Shown here piece after piece: positions 1 to 8,073 of a stretch of DNA of 64,000 bases. The stretch is from Candidatus Poribacteria bacterium WGA-3G (lineage in GTDB: Bacteria > Poribacteria > WGA-4E > WGA-3G), in contig ASZN01000011.1 in the NCBI GenBank assembly GCA_000406005.1, positions 1 through 64,000 on the forward strand, given 5' to 3'. The position numbers and the translations under genes are program-made. The notes under the pieces were generated by a model. That model searched no databases. It was not told the origin of the DNA and worked only from the letters and a program-made list of their open reading frames with translations. Every line of letters begins with the position of its first letter. The stretch's first letter is position 1.

Positions 1-202
1 ACCTGCCGAGTCAGCATTAGCGCAAGCGGAATTGGCATCAGCACGCGCAGAGAACGCCGAAACACGCGCAGAGAACGCCGAAACACGCGCAGAGAACGCC
101 GAAACACGCGCAGAGAACGCCGAAACACGCGCAGAGAACGCCGAAGCAGAAGCCGCACGACTCCGATCGGAACTCGAGCGTTTGCAAGCACGGAGTAATT
201 AA
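1..202 (+). CDS. 3' end of a coiled-coil-tailed protein (possibly Uma2 family)
   Basis: The reading frame is open from base 2 to a TAA at 200-202 and enters from outside the window. It encodes an Ala/Glu/Arg-rich helix built of five seven-residue units (RAENAET) and ends in a short basic/hydrophobic heptad stretch and SN. Tails like this commonly follow the PD-(D/E)XK domain of Uma2/DUF820 proteins in bacteria with this kind of gene content, but the diagnostic domain is outside the window, so the family is a guess. The next gene starts four bases after the stop, and its ribosome-binding GGAG lies inside this reading frame, so the two may be co-transcribed. Confidence 0.6.
   Translation, partial: PAESALAQAELASARAENAETRAENAETRAENAETRAENAETRAENAEAEAARLRSELERLQARSN
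44..148 (+). repeat. Tandem 21-bp coding repeat, 5 copies
   Basis: Five head-to-tail copies of a 21-bp unit (starting CGCGCAGAGAACGCCGAA) at 44, 65, 86, 107 and 128, virtually identical at DNA level. Each encodes one coiled-coil heptad, so gain or loss of a unit keeps frame and helix register. Near-perfect identity suggests recent slippage expansion. Confidence 0.9.
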
Positions 203-205
203 CAG

Positions 206-1063
206 ATGAGTGCCAATGAAAAACAGATAGTTCCATTATCGCCTGAACAGATGCACCAGTGGGAAAATGACGGATACTTACTCCTAAAAGGTGTTATCCC
301 GGAATCTGCCATCAACGGTGTGCGGAACAGTTTCGCCCACGTCGTAGATAGCATAATTCGCGAGTTGAAAAAAGACGGAATCATTGAAGATGAAGGGGTG
401 GAACTCCCATTTGAAACGCGGTTCGCGCAAGTCGCTGGTGAACATGCCAACCGCTTCGGTCGTTCTTGGCGGAACCAAGTGGCGACACCTGAAGTTTTCG
501 ATATCCACCACGCACCCCGCCTCGTAGACGCAATCGGTCAACTCACAGGCACAGATGTCATCGGACACCCCGTCTTCAATGCCCGTCCGAAACTCCCCGG
601 TCAGCAGTTGACCGTCGTCCCGTGGCACCAAGACAGCGGCTATTTCGGCACAGTCAGTGAAACTTCGCTCATCCCGACCGCATGGATACCCCTGGTCCCG
701 GTAGATGAAACCAACGGTTGTTTACAAGTGGTTGCAGGCTCACATCGGTTAGGTGTGGTTGACCATCGGACAGAGGAAAGGGAAGGCAAGTTTCTTGAGG
801 TGATGGACGAACTTATTGAGGATGACCGTATCGTGACATGCCCAATGGCGTTAGGGGATGCCTTAGTGTTCCACAACCTCACATTCCATCGGTCGCTACA
901 GCACACCACAAGTGAGATCGTCCGTTGGGCGATTGACATCCGATACCTCCGTGATGGTGATCACCCAGGCACAATTTACTGGAAGGACCCGGATTTCAAA
1001 TGGGTCATCCGTAGCGAAACGCAACCTGTGACAACTTTCTCACAATGGGTCGAAATGTGGTAG
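206..1063 (+). CDS. Phytanoyl-CoA dioxygenase (PhyH) family protein
   Basis: A 285-aa Fe(II)/2-oxoglutarate-dependent dioxygenase of the PhyH family, expected to hydroxylate a small organic substrate in the cytoplasm. The iron-binding facial triad is visible: H141-x-D143 in PWHQDSGYF and a distal His around 228 in TFHRS, followed by the conserved Arg-containing strand RWAIDIRY that binds 2-oxoglutarate. The length is normal for the family. ATG at 206 is preceded by GGAG with about ten bases spacing. It is the first complete gene of a tight forward group with a DlgD-type dehydrogenase, a Gfo/Idh oxidoreductase and an FAH-family enzyme, which points to sugar or sugar-acid breakdown, but the substrate cannot be read from the sequence. 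Confidence 0.88.
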   Translation: MSANEKQIVPLSPEQMHQWENDGYLLLKGVIPESAINGVRNSFAHVVDSIIRELKKDGIIEDEGVELPFETRFAQVAGEHANRFGRSWRNQVATPEVFDIHHAPRLVDAIGQLTGTDVIGHPVFNARPKLPGQQLTVVPWHQDSGYFGTVSETSLIPTAWIPLVPVDETNGCLQVVAGSHRLGVVDHRTEEREGKFLEVMDELIEDDRIVTCPMALGDALVFHNLTFHRSLQHTTSEIVRWAIDIRYLRDGDHPGTIYWKDPDFKWVIRSETQPVTTFSQWVEMW

Positions 1064-1070
1064 TGAATGT

Positions 1071-2078
1071 ATGAAACGTATACCTTTTCAAACTTTAAAG
1101 GACGAATTTTATCGTGTGCTCGCTTCAGTAGGTTTTACCGACGAGCGAGCGGTGTTATGTGCACGCTTGTTTGCTGAAAATCAATGCGATGGTGTTTACT
1201 CACACGGACTCAATCGTTTCCCTGGGTTTGTCGCGGGATTGGAAAGTAAGCAGATTGATTTCCGAGCGCGACCGGAAAAAACCGAGGGTTTCGGAGCATT
1301 AGAGCGGTGGGACGGTAAGATGGGTGTCGGACTCGTCAACGCGCATCTCTGTATGCAGCGGGCAACGGAACTCGCCGAAATACACGGTATCGGGTGCGTC
1401 GGACTTTCAAATACAAACCACTGGATGCGCGGCGGTGCTTACGCACTACAGGCAGCGGAAGTCGGATATATCGGCATCTGCTGGACGAACACAACACGAC
1501 TGATGCCGCCGTGGGGTTCGGCCGAAAAAATTATCGGAAACAACCCGATGGCGATCGCTGTGCCACGCGAGGACGGACACATCTTACTCGATATGGCGAT
1601 GAGCCAGTATTCAAACGGAAAATTGGAAGTCCTGAAACTACAAGGGAAAGAATTACCGCTACCCGGTGGGTACGACACCGAAGGCGAGCTAACCGTTGAT
1701 CCGGGTGAGATCCTGGATTCCAAAAGGGCACTCCCCATCGGCTATTGGAAAGGTTCAGGTCTGGCACTTGTACTCGACACAATGGCATCTGTTATCTCAG
1801 GTGGACAGGCGACACACGAAATCGGAAAGCAGGGATCCGAATACGCCGTTTCGCAGGTCTATATCGCTATCAATGTCACAGGATTGATGGGGCAAGCGGT
1901 GCTGAATGAGACAGTCGCAGCGATTGTCAACGATTTCCATACAGCCACCCCATTAGACGAAAATGAAAAGGTCCGGTATCCGGGAGAAGGTATGCTACGG
2001 ACACGGCAGGAGAGTCTTGAAAAGGGTGTCCTTGTGGATGAGACCCAATGGCAGGCACTGTTAGAGATGAACCCGTAA
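1071..2078 (+). CDS. dlgD: 2,3-diketo-L-gulonate reductase-like dehydrogenase (DlgD/YiaK)
   Basis: A 335-aa member of the NAD(P)-dependent Ldh_2 (malate/L-lactate/ureidoglycolate) dehydrogenase superfamily. It matches the YiaK/DlgD branch along its length: GVYSHGLNRFP with the active-site His45, GIGCVGLSNTNHWMRGG, GYIGICWTNTTRLMPPWG and PIGYWKGSGLALVLD. Known DlgD enzymes interconvert 3-dehydro-L-gulonate and 2,3-diketo-L-gulonate. It lies seven bases behind the PhyH gene and 34 bases ahead of a Gfo/Idh oxidoreductase. Together with the FAH enzyme this suggests a short oxidative route for an aldonic or ketogulonic acid. No strong Shine-Dalgarno is seen, consistent with coupling to the upstream gene. 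Confidence 0.82.
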   Translation: MKRIPFQTLKDEFYRVLASVGFTDERAVLCARLFAENQCDGVYSHGLNRFPGFVAGLESKQIDFRARPEKTEGFGALERWDGKMGVGLVNAHLCMQRATELAEIHGIGCVGLSNTNHWMRGGAYALQAAEVGYIGICWTNTTRLMPPWGSAEKIIGNNPMAIAVPREDGHILLDMAMSQYSNGKLEVLKLQGKELPLPGGYDTEGELTVDPGEILDSKRALPIGYWKGSGLALVLDTMASVISGGQATHEIGKQGSEYAVSQVYIAINVTGLMGQAVLNETVAAIVNDFHTATPLDENEKVRYPGEGMLRTRQESLEKGVLVDETQWQALLEMNP

Positions 2079-2112
2079 CGATACCTTTCAAAATTGGATT
2101 TGGGAGACGTTT

Positions 2113-3237
2113 ATGGCTTTACGAGCAGGGATCGTCGGTTGCGGTGGGATTAGTCGGAGCCATGCCGCCGCGCACGCGAATCTTGAAGGCATCGACCTCG
2201 TCGCCATGTGCGACATCAATCTGGATGCGCTCAACAACCGCGCAGACGAATACAACGTCTCGAAGCGGTATACGGATTACGCCGAGATGTTCGCCAGCGA
2301 GTCGTTGGATCTCGTAAGTGTGTGTACACATGCGCCGTTACATGCGCCAATTACGATTTCCGCCGCAAAAGCCGGTATCCATGTCCTGTGTGAAAAGCCG
2401 TTGGCTGTCGATTTAGAGACCGCAGATCAGATGCTCTCGGCATGTCAAGCATCAGGAGTCCACTTGGCGGTGAGTCATCAATTCCGATTCACGCCGCTCT
2501 TTCGACACGCGAAAGCCTTGATTGCTGCTGGCAGAATCGGTGAACTCCGCTCTATACGCGAAATCGGCAAAGGGCGCGAAGCGGGTTTTGAGTTGATGGA
2601 GATGGGGGTACACTATTTTGACGAGATGGACTTCTTTTTGGACGGTATCTCTTGGATTCAAGCGCATATTACGTATCAAGGGCACGATGTGACGGAAGCA
2701 GACATTATGCACAGCAGTGAGCTGTGCAAAACCGACCGGCGCGATAACGGTATCGTTGCTGGCGATACAATGCTCGTACATGTCGGCGGCGCGCAAGGTG
2801 CTTACGGTATTATGGAACTTTACTGCCGCGAACCGAGACACGGTTGGATGATGGGGCCCCATCTGCTCGGTTCAGAGGGACAACTCATGATCAAACCGAA
2901 CCCAGACACAGGCGTAGATGAAATGTGGTACTGTCCGTTTGATGTTTCGTTTGCAGCGCATACCCCTGAATGGGAACGGATAGCACTTGACACATCGGCA
3001 TTTCTTATCTCAGGAAAAGCGTGGCAGTCTCGCCACACGATATGGAGTGCGAAAAATATACGAGACGCAATTCTTAACGGTAATCAACCAGAACTCGGTG
3101 GACGCAACGCACTCACATCGCTTGAGTGTGTAAGCGCAACCTACGTTTCCCATTTTAGTGGGCAAAAGGTACAACTGCCATTGGCAGAGCGGAACCACCC
3201 ACTCGCGGAACGTCTTAATAGAGGAGCAAAGCCTTAG
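2113..3237 (+). CDS. Gfo/Idh/MocA family oxidoreductase
   Basis: A 374-aa NAD(P)-dependent sugar oxidoreductase. The N-terminal Rossmann fold starts with GIVGCGGISRSHAAA, and the catalytic-lysine motif is CEKPLAVD near residue 97. The C-terminal half is the usual alpha/beta substrate domain. ATG at 2113 is preceded by GGGAG with six-base spacing. Its TAG stop directly abuts the ATG of the following FAH gene, indicating translational coupling. It is probably the oxidising step on the cyclic or linear sugar acid handled by this operon; the substrate is unknown. It is not closely similar to the four tandem Gfo/Idh genes at 27436-31953. Confidence 0.88.
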   Translation: MALRAGIVGCGGISRSHAAAHANLEGIDLVAMCDINLDALNNRADEYNVSKRYTDYAEMFASESLDLVSVCTHAPLHAPITISAAKAGIHVLCEKPLAVDLETADQMLSACQASGVHLAVSHQFRFTPLFRHAKALIAAGRIGELRSIREIGKGREAGFELMEMGVHYFDEMDFFLDGISWIQAHITYQGHDVTEADIMHSSELCKTDRRDNGIVAGDTMLVHVGGAQGAYGIMELYCREPRHGWMMGPHLLGSEGQLMIKPNPDTGVDEMWYCPFDVSFAAHTPEWERIALDTSAFLISGKAWQSRHTIWSAKNIRDAILNGNQPELGGRNALTSLECVSATYVSHFSGQKVQLPLAERNHPLAERLNRGAKP

Positions 3238-4086
3238 ATGAAACTTGCATTCTTTGATGATTACGAACTTGGTGTAATAACAGGAGACGGCATCATTAGC
3301 ATTCGCGACGCACTCAGCGGCATTCCACATCGGACCCCCCAAGAACTCATACAAAGGGTGATTGAGGACTTTGACAACCTACGTCCGGTGATAACGGATG
3401 CAGCTGAAAACGGGACTGCTAATCCTTTGGACAGTGTCAACCTCAAAGCACCGCTACCGCGTCCGGGTCAACTCGTATGCCTTGCAGGGAATTACATTGA
3501 ACCGGACAGCCCATCCCGTGGTGAGTTCAACGCCTTTCTGAAGTCGCCAACCGGTATTATCTCTACGAAAGAGACAGTCCAACTCCCGGAAGCAGATGTG
3601 ACTGTGTTCCATTTTGAACCCGAATTAGCGATCGTTATTGGTAAAACAGCGAAGCATCTCTCTGAAGAGAATGCGTTAGACTGCGTATTCGGTTACACGC
3701 AATTTATTGACGTATCGGCGCGGGGTCTACCCGGTGGCTTCTTCTTAGGAAAAAGTTGGCACACATTCGCACCGATGGGACCGGTACTCGTTACCGCTGA
3801 CGAAGTGGCTGACGGGAACGCGCTCGGGGTACAACTCTGGATTAACGACGGTCTGCAGCACGATTTCTCGACCAATTCCATGGCACGTTTCATTCCGGAA
3901 CTCCTCATCGAGGTAACGAACGTTCTGACGCTGGAACCGGGAGACGTTGTGTCTACAGGAACACATCACGAAGCACTCACTGCAGTTGGCGACGGTGATA
4001 CAGTCCGATTGTCAATAGAAGGCTTCGGTCCCGAATTGTCCGTTTCTGTTGAAGACCCATTAAAGCGGACGAGTTGGCGGGGTTAA
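3238..4086 (+). CDS. Fumarylacetoacetate hydrolase family protein
   Basis: A 282-aa FAH-superfamily protein. Family features seen are LVCLAGNY, the metal-site Glu motif FHFEPELAIVIGKTAK, GYTQFIDVSARG, GKSWHTFAPMGP and the GDVVSTGTH strand near the C-terminus. Members hydrolyse acylpyruvates or cleave or hydrate 2-keto-3-deoxy sugar acids using Mg or Mn. Its start is immediately adjacent to the stop of the Gfo/Idh gene, so it is the last gene of the 206-4086 operon and fits a terminal keto-acid-processing step. The exact reaction cannot be assigned. Confidence 0.85.
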   Translation: MKLAFFDDYELGVITGDGIISIRDALSGIPHRTPQELIQRVIEDFDNLRPVITDAAENGTANPLDSVNLKAPLPRPGQLVCLAGNYIEPDSPSRGEFNAFLKSPTGIISTKETVQLPEADVTVFHFEPELAIVIGKTAKHLSEENALDCVFGYTQFIDVSARGLPGGFFLGKSWHTFAPMGPVLVTADEVADGNALGVQLWINDGLQHDFSTNSMARFIPELLIEVTNVLTLEPGDVVSTGTHHEALTAVGDGDTVRLSIEGFGPELSVSVEDPLKRTSWRG

Positions 4087-4119
4087 CCATTTGTGGAATG
4101 CGGGTCAAAGAAAAAAGTG

Positions 4120-4149
4120 TTGACAACTCCGCGTAATTATGTGTATAAT
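4120..4149 (+). promoter_or_regulatory. Sigma-70-type promoter for the lipoprotein gene
   Basis: TTGACA at 4120-4125 and TATAAT at 4144-4149, 18 bases apart, both perfect consensus. It lies 34 bases after the FAH gene, so the lipoprotein at 4327 has its own transcript with a long leader of about 170 bases that contains a direct repeat. Confidence 0.75.
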
Positions 4150-4201
4150 AATTGGAGGTCTAATTTAGAGGCTTCCTTCTAATCCACAAGATCCTATGTA
4201 G

Positions 4202-4278
4202 TAGTACGTTTTGGAAACCAGTAAGCTGCGCCACTGCCTTATAGTATAGCACGTTTTAGGAACCAGCAAGCTGCGCCA
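4202..4278 (+). repeat. Two 32-bp direct repeats in the 5' leader
   Basis: Copies at 4202-4233 and 4247-4278 both read approximately tagNacgtttt..gaaccag.aagctgcgcca, with four or five differences. They lie between the promoter at 4120 and the start codon at 4327, so they are transcribed. They could be a dispersed-repeat duplication or a paired protein or RNA binding site. Confidence 0.7.
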
Positions 4279-4326
4279 AAACCGCGGTACGGAATGAGAC
4301 TTTTTGACGATAAGGAGACTGAATTA

Positions 4327-5253
4327 ATGCAAAAACCCAGAAACATAGCGGTGCTGGCTGTCCTCACGATTGTCTGCGCGTGGGTGGCGGGCTGTGCGGG
4401 CTGTAACCCAGAACCGGTCCCAACCGGAATGAGTCCCATACAAGGACCCGAAACCGGCGGAACAACCGTTCAAATTAGCGGCGAAAAATTTGATATGAAA
4501 AACGGTGTAACCGTGACGTTCGGTGGAAAAAACGCACAAAGTGTAGCAGTTCCGAGTGAGACCCAAATTACAGCAGTAACGCCAGGCGGTATGGCAGGAC
4601 AATCTGTCAGTGTCGTTGTTACCAATAACGGAAAACCTGAAATCCCCGTCACGCTTTCGCAACAGTTTACCTACACCGATGCAACGCCGCCAACTGTAAC
4701 GATGAACGAACCGACTGACGGTACAGTCATCTCTGAATACGAAGATTCCCTCAATGTCATGAACAGCGTGTCTGTTTCGTTTAGTGAAGCAATCAATAGC
4801 GATAGCGTCTCTATCAGTGTCGCAGTTGCGAAAACGGAAGATTCGATGAGCGAACCGATGGAAGCAGCGCTGACAGGTACAGTGGCCGGAAGCGGCGATT
4901 CTGTGACCTTCACATCCGATATGCCGATGCGTGCAGGACGTATGTATACCGTCACTGTCTCCGGTGCCGCGGACATGGCTGGCAATGTGCTTGTGAACCC
5001 GCACAGCTTCAGTTTCAGCATAACCAGTCCTGAGAGGCTCGACAGATACCGCGTCCAGGAAGAAGACATTCAGGAAGAAAATGGCGAAGCCGCACTCAAA
5101 CGCATCTCCGCACGTCCTGAGATTTTTGACAATCCTGAGATGTGGGAACGATTGGTCGCAGCGAATCAGGACGACTACATCTTTGATCGGACGAAACTGA
5201 GTGTCGGACAATTTTTATGGATACCACGTGGAGCTGCCTGGGGCGATAAATAG
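4327..5253 (+). CDS. Lipoprotein with IPT/TIG, Ig-like (Big_5) and LysM-like domains
   Basis: A 308-aa envelope lipoprotein. The start is taken at the ATG at 4327 (AAGGAG nine bases upstream), not at an in-frame ATG at 4294 that lacks such a site. Signal peptide MQKPRNIAVLAVLTIVCAW is followed by lipobox VAGC. Residues about 30-115 form an IPT/TIG domain (SPIQGPETGGTTVQISGEKF). About 120-235 is a Big_5-type Ig domain (PPTVTMNEPTDGTV to RAGRMYTVTVSGAADMAGN). The last about 70 residues resemble a LysM unit (RPEIFDNPEMWERLVAAN, then LSVGQFLWIPRG). It is probably an inner-leaflet outer-membrane protein holding peptidoglycan. It has its own promoter and terminator. Confidence 0.85.
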   Translation: MQKPRNIAVLAVLTIVCAWVAGCAGCNPEPVPTGMSPIQGPETGGTTVQISGEKFDMKNGVTVTFGGKNAQSVAVPSETQITAVTPGGMAGQSVSVVVTNNGKPEIPVTLSQQFTYTDATPPTVTMNEPTDGTVISEYEDSLNVMNSVSVSFSEAINSDSVSISVAVAKTEDSMSEPMEAALTGTVAGSGDSVTFTSDMPMRAGRMYTVTVSGAADMAGNVLVNPHSFSFSITSPERLDRYRVQEEDIQEENGEAALKRISARPEIFDNPEMWERLVAANQDDYIFDRTKLSVGQFLWIPRGAAWGDK

Positions 5254-5276
5254 CCCGGATCCATAATAGAAAACAG

Positions 5277-5309
5277 AAAAGCCGTGTGCGCGTGACACGG
5301 CTTTTTTTA
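5277..5309 (+). terminator. Rho-independent terminator after the lipoprotein gene
   Basis: A seven-base-pair stem GCCGTGT/ACACGGC (5281-5287 with 5295-5301) around a seven-base loop is followed by T7 and preceded by an A-run. It lies 24 bases after the stop at 5253. Confidence 0.88.
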
Positions 5310-5349
5310 TTCTCAGATTATTGTCAGAACTTACGCTAACCTCTTGCAG

Positions 5350-5368
5350 GCGGGGTTTGTAACCCCGC
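5350..5368. repeat. Short intergenic palindrome (GCGGGGTT/AACCCCGC)
   Basis: Perfect arms GCGGGGTT and AACCCCGC around TGT. The same core with the same upstream word (gaacttacg) occurs at 8892-8928. It belongs to a set of gene-end palindromes in this window. Confidence 0.75.
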
Positions 5369-5453
5369 TAACAGCGTATATTGTTAGGACTTCATGAAAA
5401 ATGCGTGAGCCCTAATTGTCTGAAGGCACACGACAAAATGGTAGAGGAATACT

Positions 5454-7214
5454 ATGTTTGGCACACAAAGAGATTTTGAGAATAGCCTCGTTGAATACCG
5501 CGGCAGTCTAACAGGTATTAAGCACCTGCATCGATTGAAAACACCGTCTGCTGATGTATCGCGCCCTCAACCGAATGTACCGATCACGCTTTGTGTGACG
5601 ACCTCTGGCGGTATCGCTTACGATTCGGTTCGTTGTTGGATGAACATAGACGGGAAAGAAACCGCGTTTGAACTTACGCCAACAGAATCCGTATGGAATG
5701 TGCTTGAATGGCGATATGTTCGCCACTGGTCCGGACAAATTCCACCGCAAGCCAACGGCACAATCGCGCGCTACAAGATAGGTGGACGCGTTATGGGGTC
5801 GGACGGATGGATCTTCGCAGATAACCAAGCACGCGTGTTATCGGAAGCAACCGAATTCGCTATCTCGGTTGACGATTACGACCTACCAACTTGGGCACGC
5901 GATGCTGTTATCTACCACATTTTCTTGGATCGGTTCTATCCGGGAGACGGTGTGTCGTGGAAAAGACCGACAAGCCTCTCCGGTTTTTTCGGCGGCACCC
6001 TGCGCGGTGTGATTCAGAAACTCGACTATATTCAATCGCTCGGATGCAACGCCATCTATCTCTCACCACTTTTCGCAAGTCCATCGCATCACGGCTACGA
6101 TGCAACAGACTACTACACCGTTGAACCGCGGTTCGGCACCAACGAGGAACTGAAAGAATTGATTGAAAAAGCGCGTGCGTCTGGGATACGGGTTATCTTG
6201 GATTTCGTCGCGAACCACTGGTCGAACAAGCACCCGACCTTTCAAGCGGCGCAACGGGATGAGGATAGCGAATATCGGGCATGGTACACATGGCAGCGGT
6301 GGCCCGACATGTACACAAGTTTCTTCGGTGTGAAAGGGATGCCGCAACTGAACCTCAAACACAAACCGGCGAGTGATCATCTCTTAGCGTGTGCTCGGTA
6401 TTGGTTAGAAAACGGCGTTGACGGTTACCGACTCGACTATGCACCGGGTCCACCAGAGACGTTCTGGGCAGATTTCCGCCAAACATGTAAAGCAGTGAAA
6501 CCCGATGTCTTTCTATTCGGGGAGGTGGTCGGTCACGCCGAAGCAGTTGCGTCCTATATTCCGCACTTTGATGGGTGTCTCGATTTTCTGCTGGTGGATT
6601 CACTACGGCGAACTTTCGTTCTCGAAACTTCAACGCTCCTGGAATTTGAGGCGTTTTTAGCAGCACACGAGGCTTACTTTTCGTCGGATTTTTCACTGCC
6701 AGCGTTCTTGGACAACCACGATATGACGCGTATCCTCTACTTGGCAAGTGAAGATAAGGCGAAGGTCAAATTAGCGGCACTGGTCCTATTCACACTCGCG
6801 GGACCCCCTGTAATTTACAACGGCACTGAAGTCGGGGTTTCACAACGGAATCCACTTGGACGCTTTGAGGAAGCACGTCTGCCGATGTTATGGGGAGATG
6901 AACAGGATGAGGATTTATTGACCTATTTTCGACGGTTGGGAACATTAAGAAAGCGGTTTCCGATGCTCACTTCAGGCAGGCGGGAGGTCGTTCATCTAAA
7001 CGTCCAAAACGGAACTTATGCCTATATACGCACTTTAGGAGATAATCCTGTCTTGATCGTCCTGAACACAAGTCGACGTACGCAAACAATCAACATACCG
7101 ATTTCATCGTTTCAAACTTCTGCGGAAGACCTGCTCAACGGAAACAGCGTAACGGTATCAAGAGACTCGGTAAAGGTTTCACTTCCAGCACAAAGTAGTG
7201 CTTTCATCGGCTAA
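5454..7214 (+). CDS. GH13 alpha-amylase family protein (neopullulanase/cyclomaltodextrinase-like)
   Basis: A 586-aa glycoside hydrolase acting on alpha-glucans. Residues 1-140 form a beta-rich N-domain (CBM34-like). The (beta/alpha)8 barrel follows with all four GH13 regions: DFVANH (250-255), GYRLDYAPG with nucleophile D328, FGEVVG with acid/base E357, and FLDNHDMTR with D423. A beta-sandwich C-domain closes the protein. There is no signal peptide, so it is likely cytoplasmic, degrading imported maltodextrins or cyclodextrins. A GAGG site precedes the ATG. It is convergent with the repeat lipoprotein and they share a bidirectional terminator at 7226. Subfamily specificity is inferred from the N-domain and architecture only. 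Confidence 0.9.
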   Translation: MFGTQRDFENSLVEYRGSLTGIKHLHRLKTPSADVSRPQPNVPITLCVTTSGGIAYDSVRCWMNIDGKETAFELTPTESVWNVLEWRYVRHWSGQIPPQANGTIARYKIGGRVMGSDGWIFADNQARVLSEATEFAISVDDYDLPTWARDAVIYHIFLDRFYPGDGVSWKRPTSLSGFFGGTLRGVIQKLDYIQSLGCNAIYLSPLFASPSHHGYDATDYYTVEPRFGTNEELKELIEKARASGIRVILDFVANHWSNKHPTFQAAQRDEDSEYRAWYTWQRWPDMYTSFFGVKGMPQLNLKHKPASDHLLACARYWLENGVDGYRLDYAPGPPETFWADFRQTCKAVKPDVFLFGEVVGHAEAVASYIPHFDGCLDFLLVDSLRRTFVLETSTLLEFEAFLAAHEAYFSSDFSLPAFLDNHDMTRILYLASEDKAKVKLAALVLFTLAGPPVIYNGTEVGVSQRNPLGRFEEARLPMLWGDEQDEDLLTYFRRLGTLRKRFPMLTSGRREVVHLNVQNGTYAYIRTLGDNPVLIVLNTSRRTQTINIPISSFQTSAEDLLNGNSVTVSRDSVKVSLPAQSSAFIG

Positions 7215-7225
7215 GACTTTGACAG

Positions 7226-7277
7226 AAAAAAGAAGGGACTGGCTACTACAGAATGTAGTGACCAATCCCTTCTTTTA
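7226..7277. terminator. Bidirectional terminator between convergent genes
   Basis: A long hairpin: AAGAAGGGA near 7230-7239 pairs with TCCCTTCTT near 7266-7275, with further pairing of CTAC/GTAG inside. It is flanked by A-runs and T-runs on both sides, so it works for the amylase (+) and the lipoprotein (-). A degenerate relative of its inner part is the terminator at 7971-8010. Confidence 0.8.
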
Positions 7278-7297
7278 TTACGTATTATGGGCTGAGA

Positions 7298-7699
7298 CTA
7301 TTGGTTTCCACCATTACCGTTGCCGTTACCATTACCGTTATCACCTGCAGGGGGTGTTGTCTCATCTGCAGGGGGTGTTGTCTCATCTGCAGGAGGTGTT
7401 GTCTCATCTGCAGGAGGTGTTGTCTCATCTGCAGGAGGTGTTGTCTCATCTGCAGGAGGTGTTGTCTCATCTGCAGGGGGTGTTGTCTCATCTACAGGGG
7501 GTGTTGTCTCATCTGCAGGGGGTGTTGTCTCATCTGCAGGGGGTGTTGTCTCATCTGCAGGGGGTGTTGTCTCATCTGCAGGAGGTGTTGTCTCATCTGT
7601 CGTTACGTCGTCAAGTATCACATCTTGTACCCGCTCGCAGGACACAAAGGCGACACAAGCGATCAAAATAGCAATAAGAGCTATCTGAAATTTAGCCAT
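7298..7699 (-). CDS. Small lipoprotein with 12 DETTPPA repeats
   Basis: A 133-aa exported protein. Signal peptide MAKFQIALIAILIACVAF is followed by lipobox VSC. The mature part is twelve copies of a Thr/Pro-rich acidic heptad DETTPPA (one has V), and a Gly/Asn tail (GNGNGNGGNQ). It has no enzymatic features and may be a flexible stalk or spacer at the cell surface. Its signal peptide and Asn-Gly tail are recognisably related to the P460 lipoprotein at 8074, so the two are likely duplicates with different inserts. A GGAAGG ribosome site precedes the start. The antisense strand also gives long open frames because of the repeat; these are not believed. Confidence 0.8.
   Translation of the reverse strand: MAKFQIALIAILIACVAFVSCERVQDVILDDVTTDETTPPADETTPPADETTPPADETTPPADETTPPVDETTPPADETTPPADETTPPADETTPPADETTPPADETTPPADETTPPAGDNGNGNGNGNGGNQ
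7345..7596. repeat. 21-bp tandem repeat (VNTR), 12 copies
   Basis: Twelve 21-bp units of the form ctgcaggNggtgttgtctcat. The units differ only at one A/G position and one G-to-A change. On the minus strand each encodes DETTPPA. Copy number is likely to vary between strains because units are nearly identical and in frame. Confidence 0.95.
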
Positions 7700-7970
7700 T
7701 ATGAGTTGTTCCTTCCTCTATATTTGAAGTGAAGCTGACAAAGAGTTGTCAATCTATTTCGGGGGGTTGTCTGCGTAGTGAAGCGATATTATACAGAAGC
7801 CGCGACAACCCTTCAACCGCGTGCTACCGCAATCTTGTTATTAAAATGATAAAACATTTACGGAAAAAAGTCAAAGTTATTTTTCTTCAGGACGAAATTG
7901 AGCAAGTTAACGGTTCTGATGCTTCAAGTAGAGTCGTTTACTTTTTCAAGATGCGAAAGACGATATGTGT
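7700..7970. other. Non-coding stretch upstream of the repeat lipoprotein
   Basis: This stretch should hold the promoter and leader of the minus-strand lipoprotein at 7298-7699. A TTGACA-like element is present on the minus strand near 7750-7755, but I see no well-spaced -10. The open frame of 96 codons on the plus strand is AT-rich, lacks a ribosome site and resembles no protein. Nothing else is recognised. Confidence 0.4.
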
Positions 7971-8010
7971 TAAAAAAAGAAAGGATTGGCTACCACAAAA
8001 TGCGGTAACC
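7971..8010 (-). terminator. Terminator downstream of the P460 lipoprotein
   Basis: Read on the minus strand: stem GGTTACC/GGTAGCC (one G-U pair) with a ten-base loop, then AATCCTTTCTTTTTTT. It shares the inner sequence (ttggctac.acaaaatg.ggta) with the terminator at 7226-7277, which supports duplication of the whole lipoprotein locus. Confidence 0.65.
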
Positions 8011-8073
8011 ATATTATAAACGTTATGTAGGTTGATGAGGTGAAGCTACTGGCCTCCACCATTGCCGTTAACC

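Noticed and set aside
4324..5211. A 295-codon open frame on the minus strand opposite the LysM lipoprotein
   Set aside because: It is the antisense shadow of a clear lipoprotein gene with promoter, ribosome site and terminator; it resembles no protein and has a His/Cys-rich composition typical of shadows.
7345..7596. Possible CRISPR array
   Set aside because: The units are head-to-tail with no spacers and encode a protein repeat.
7301..7732. Long open frames on the plus strand across the 21-bp repeat (CCLICRG and GGVVSSA repeats)
   Set aside because: The repeat opens several frames at once; only the minus frame has a signal peptide, lipobox and ribosome site.
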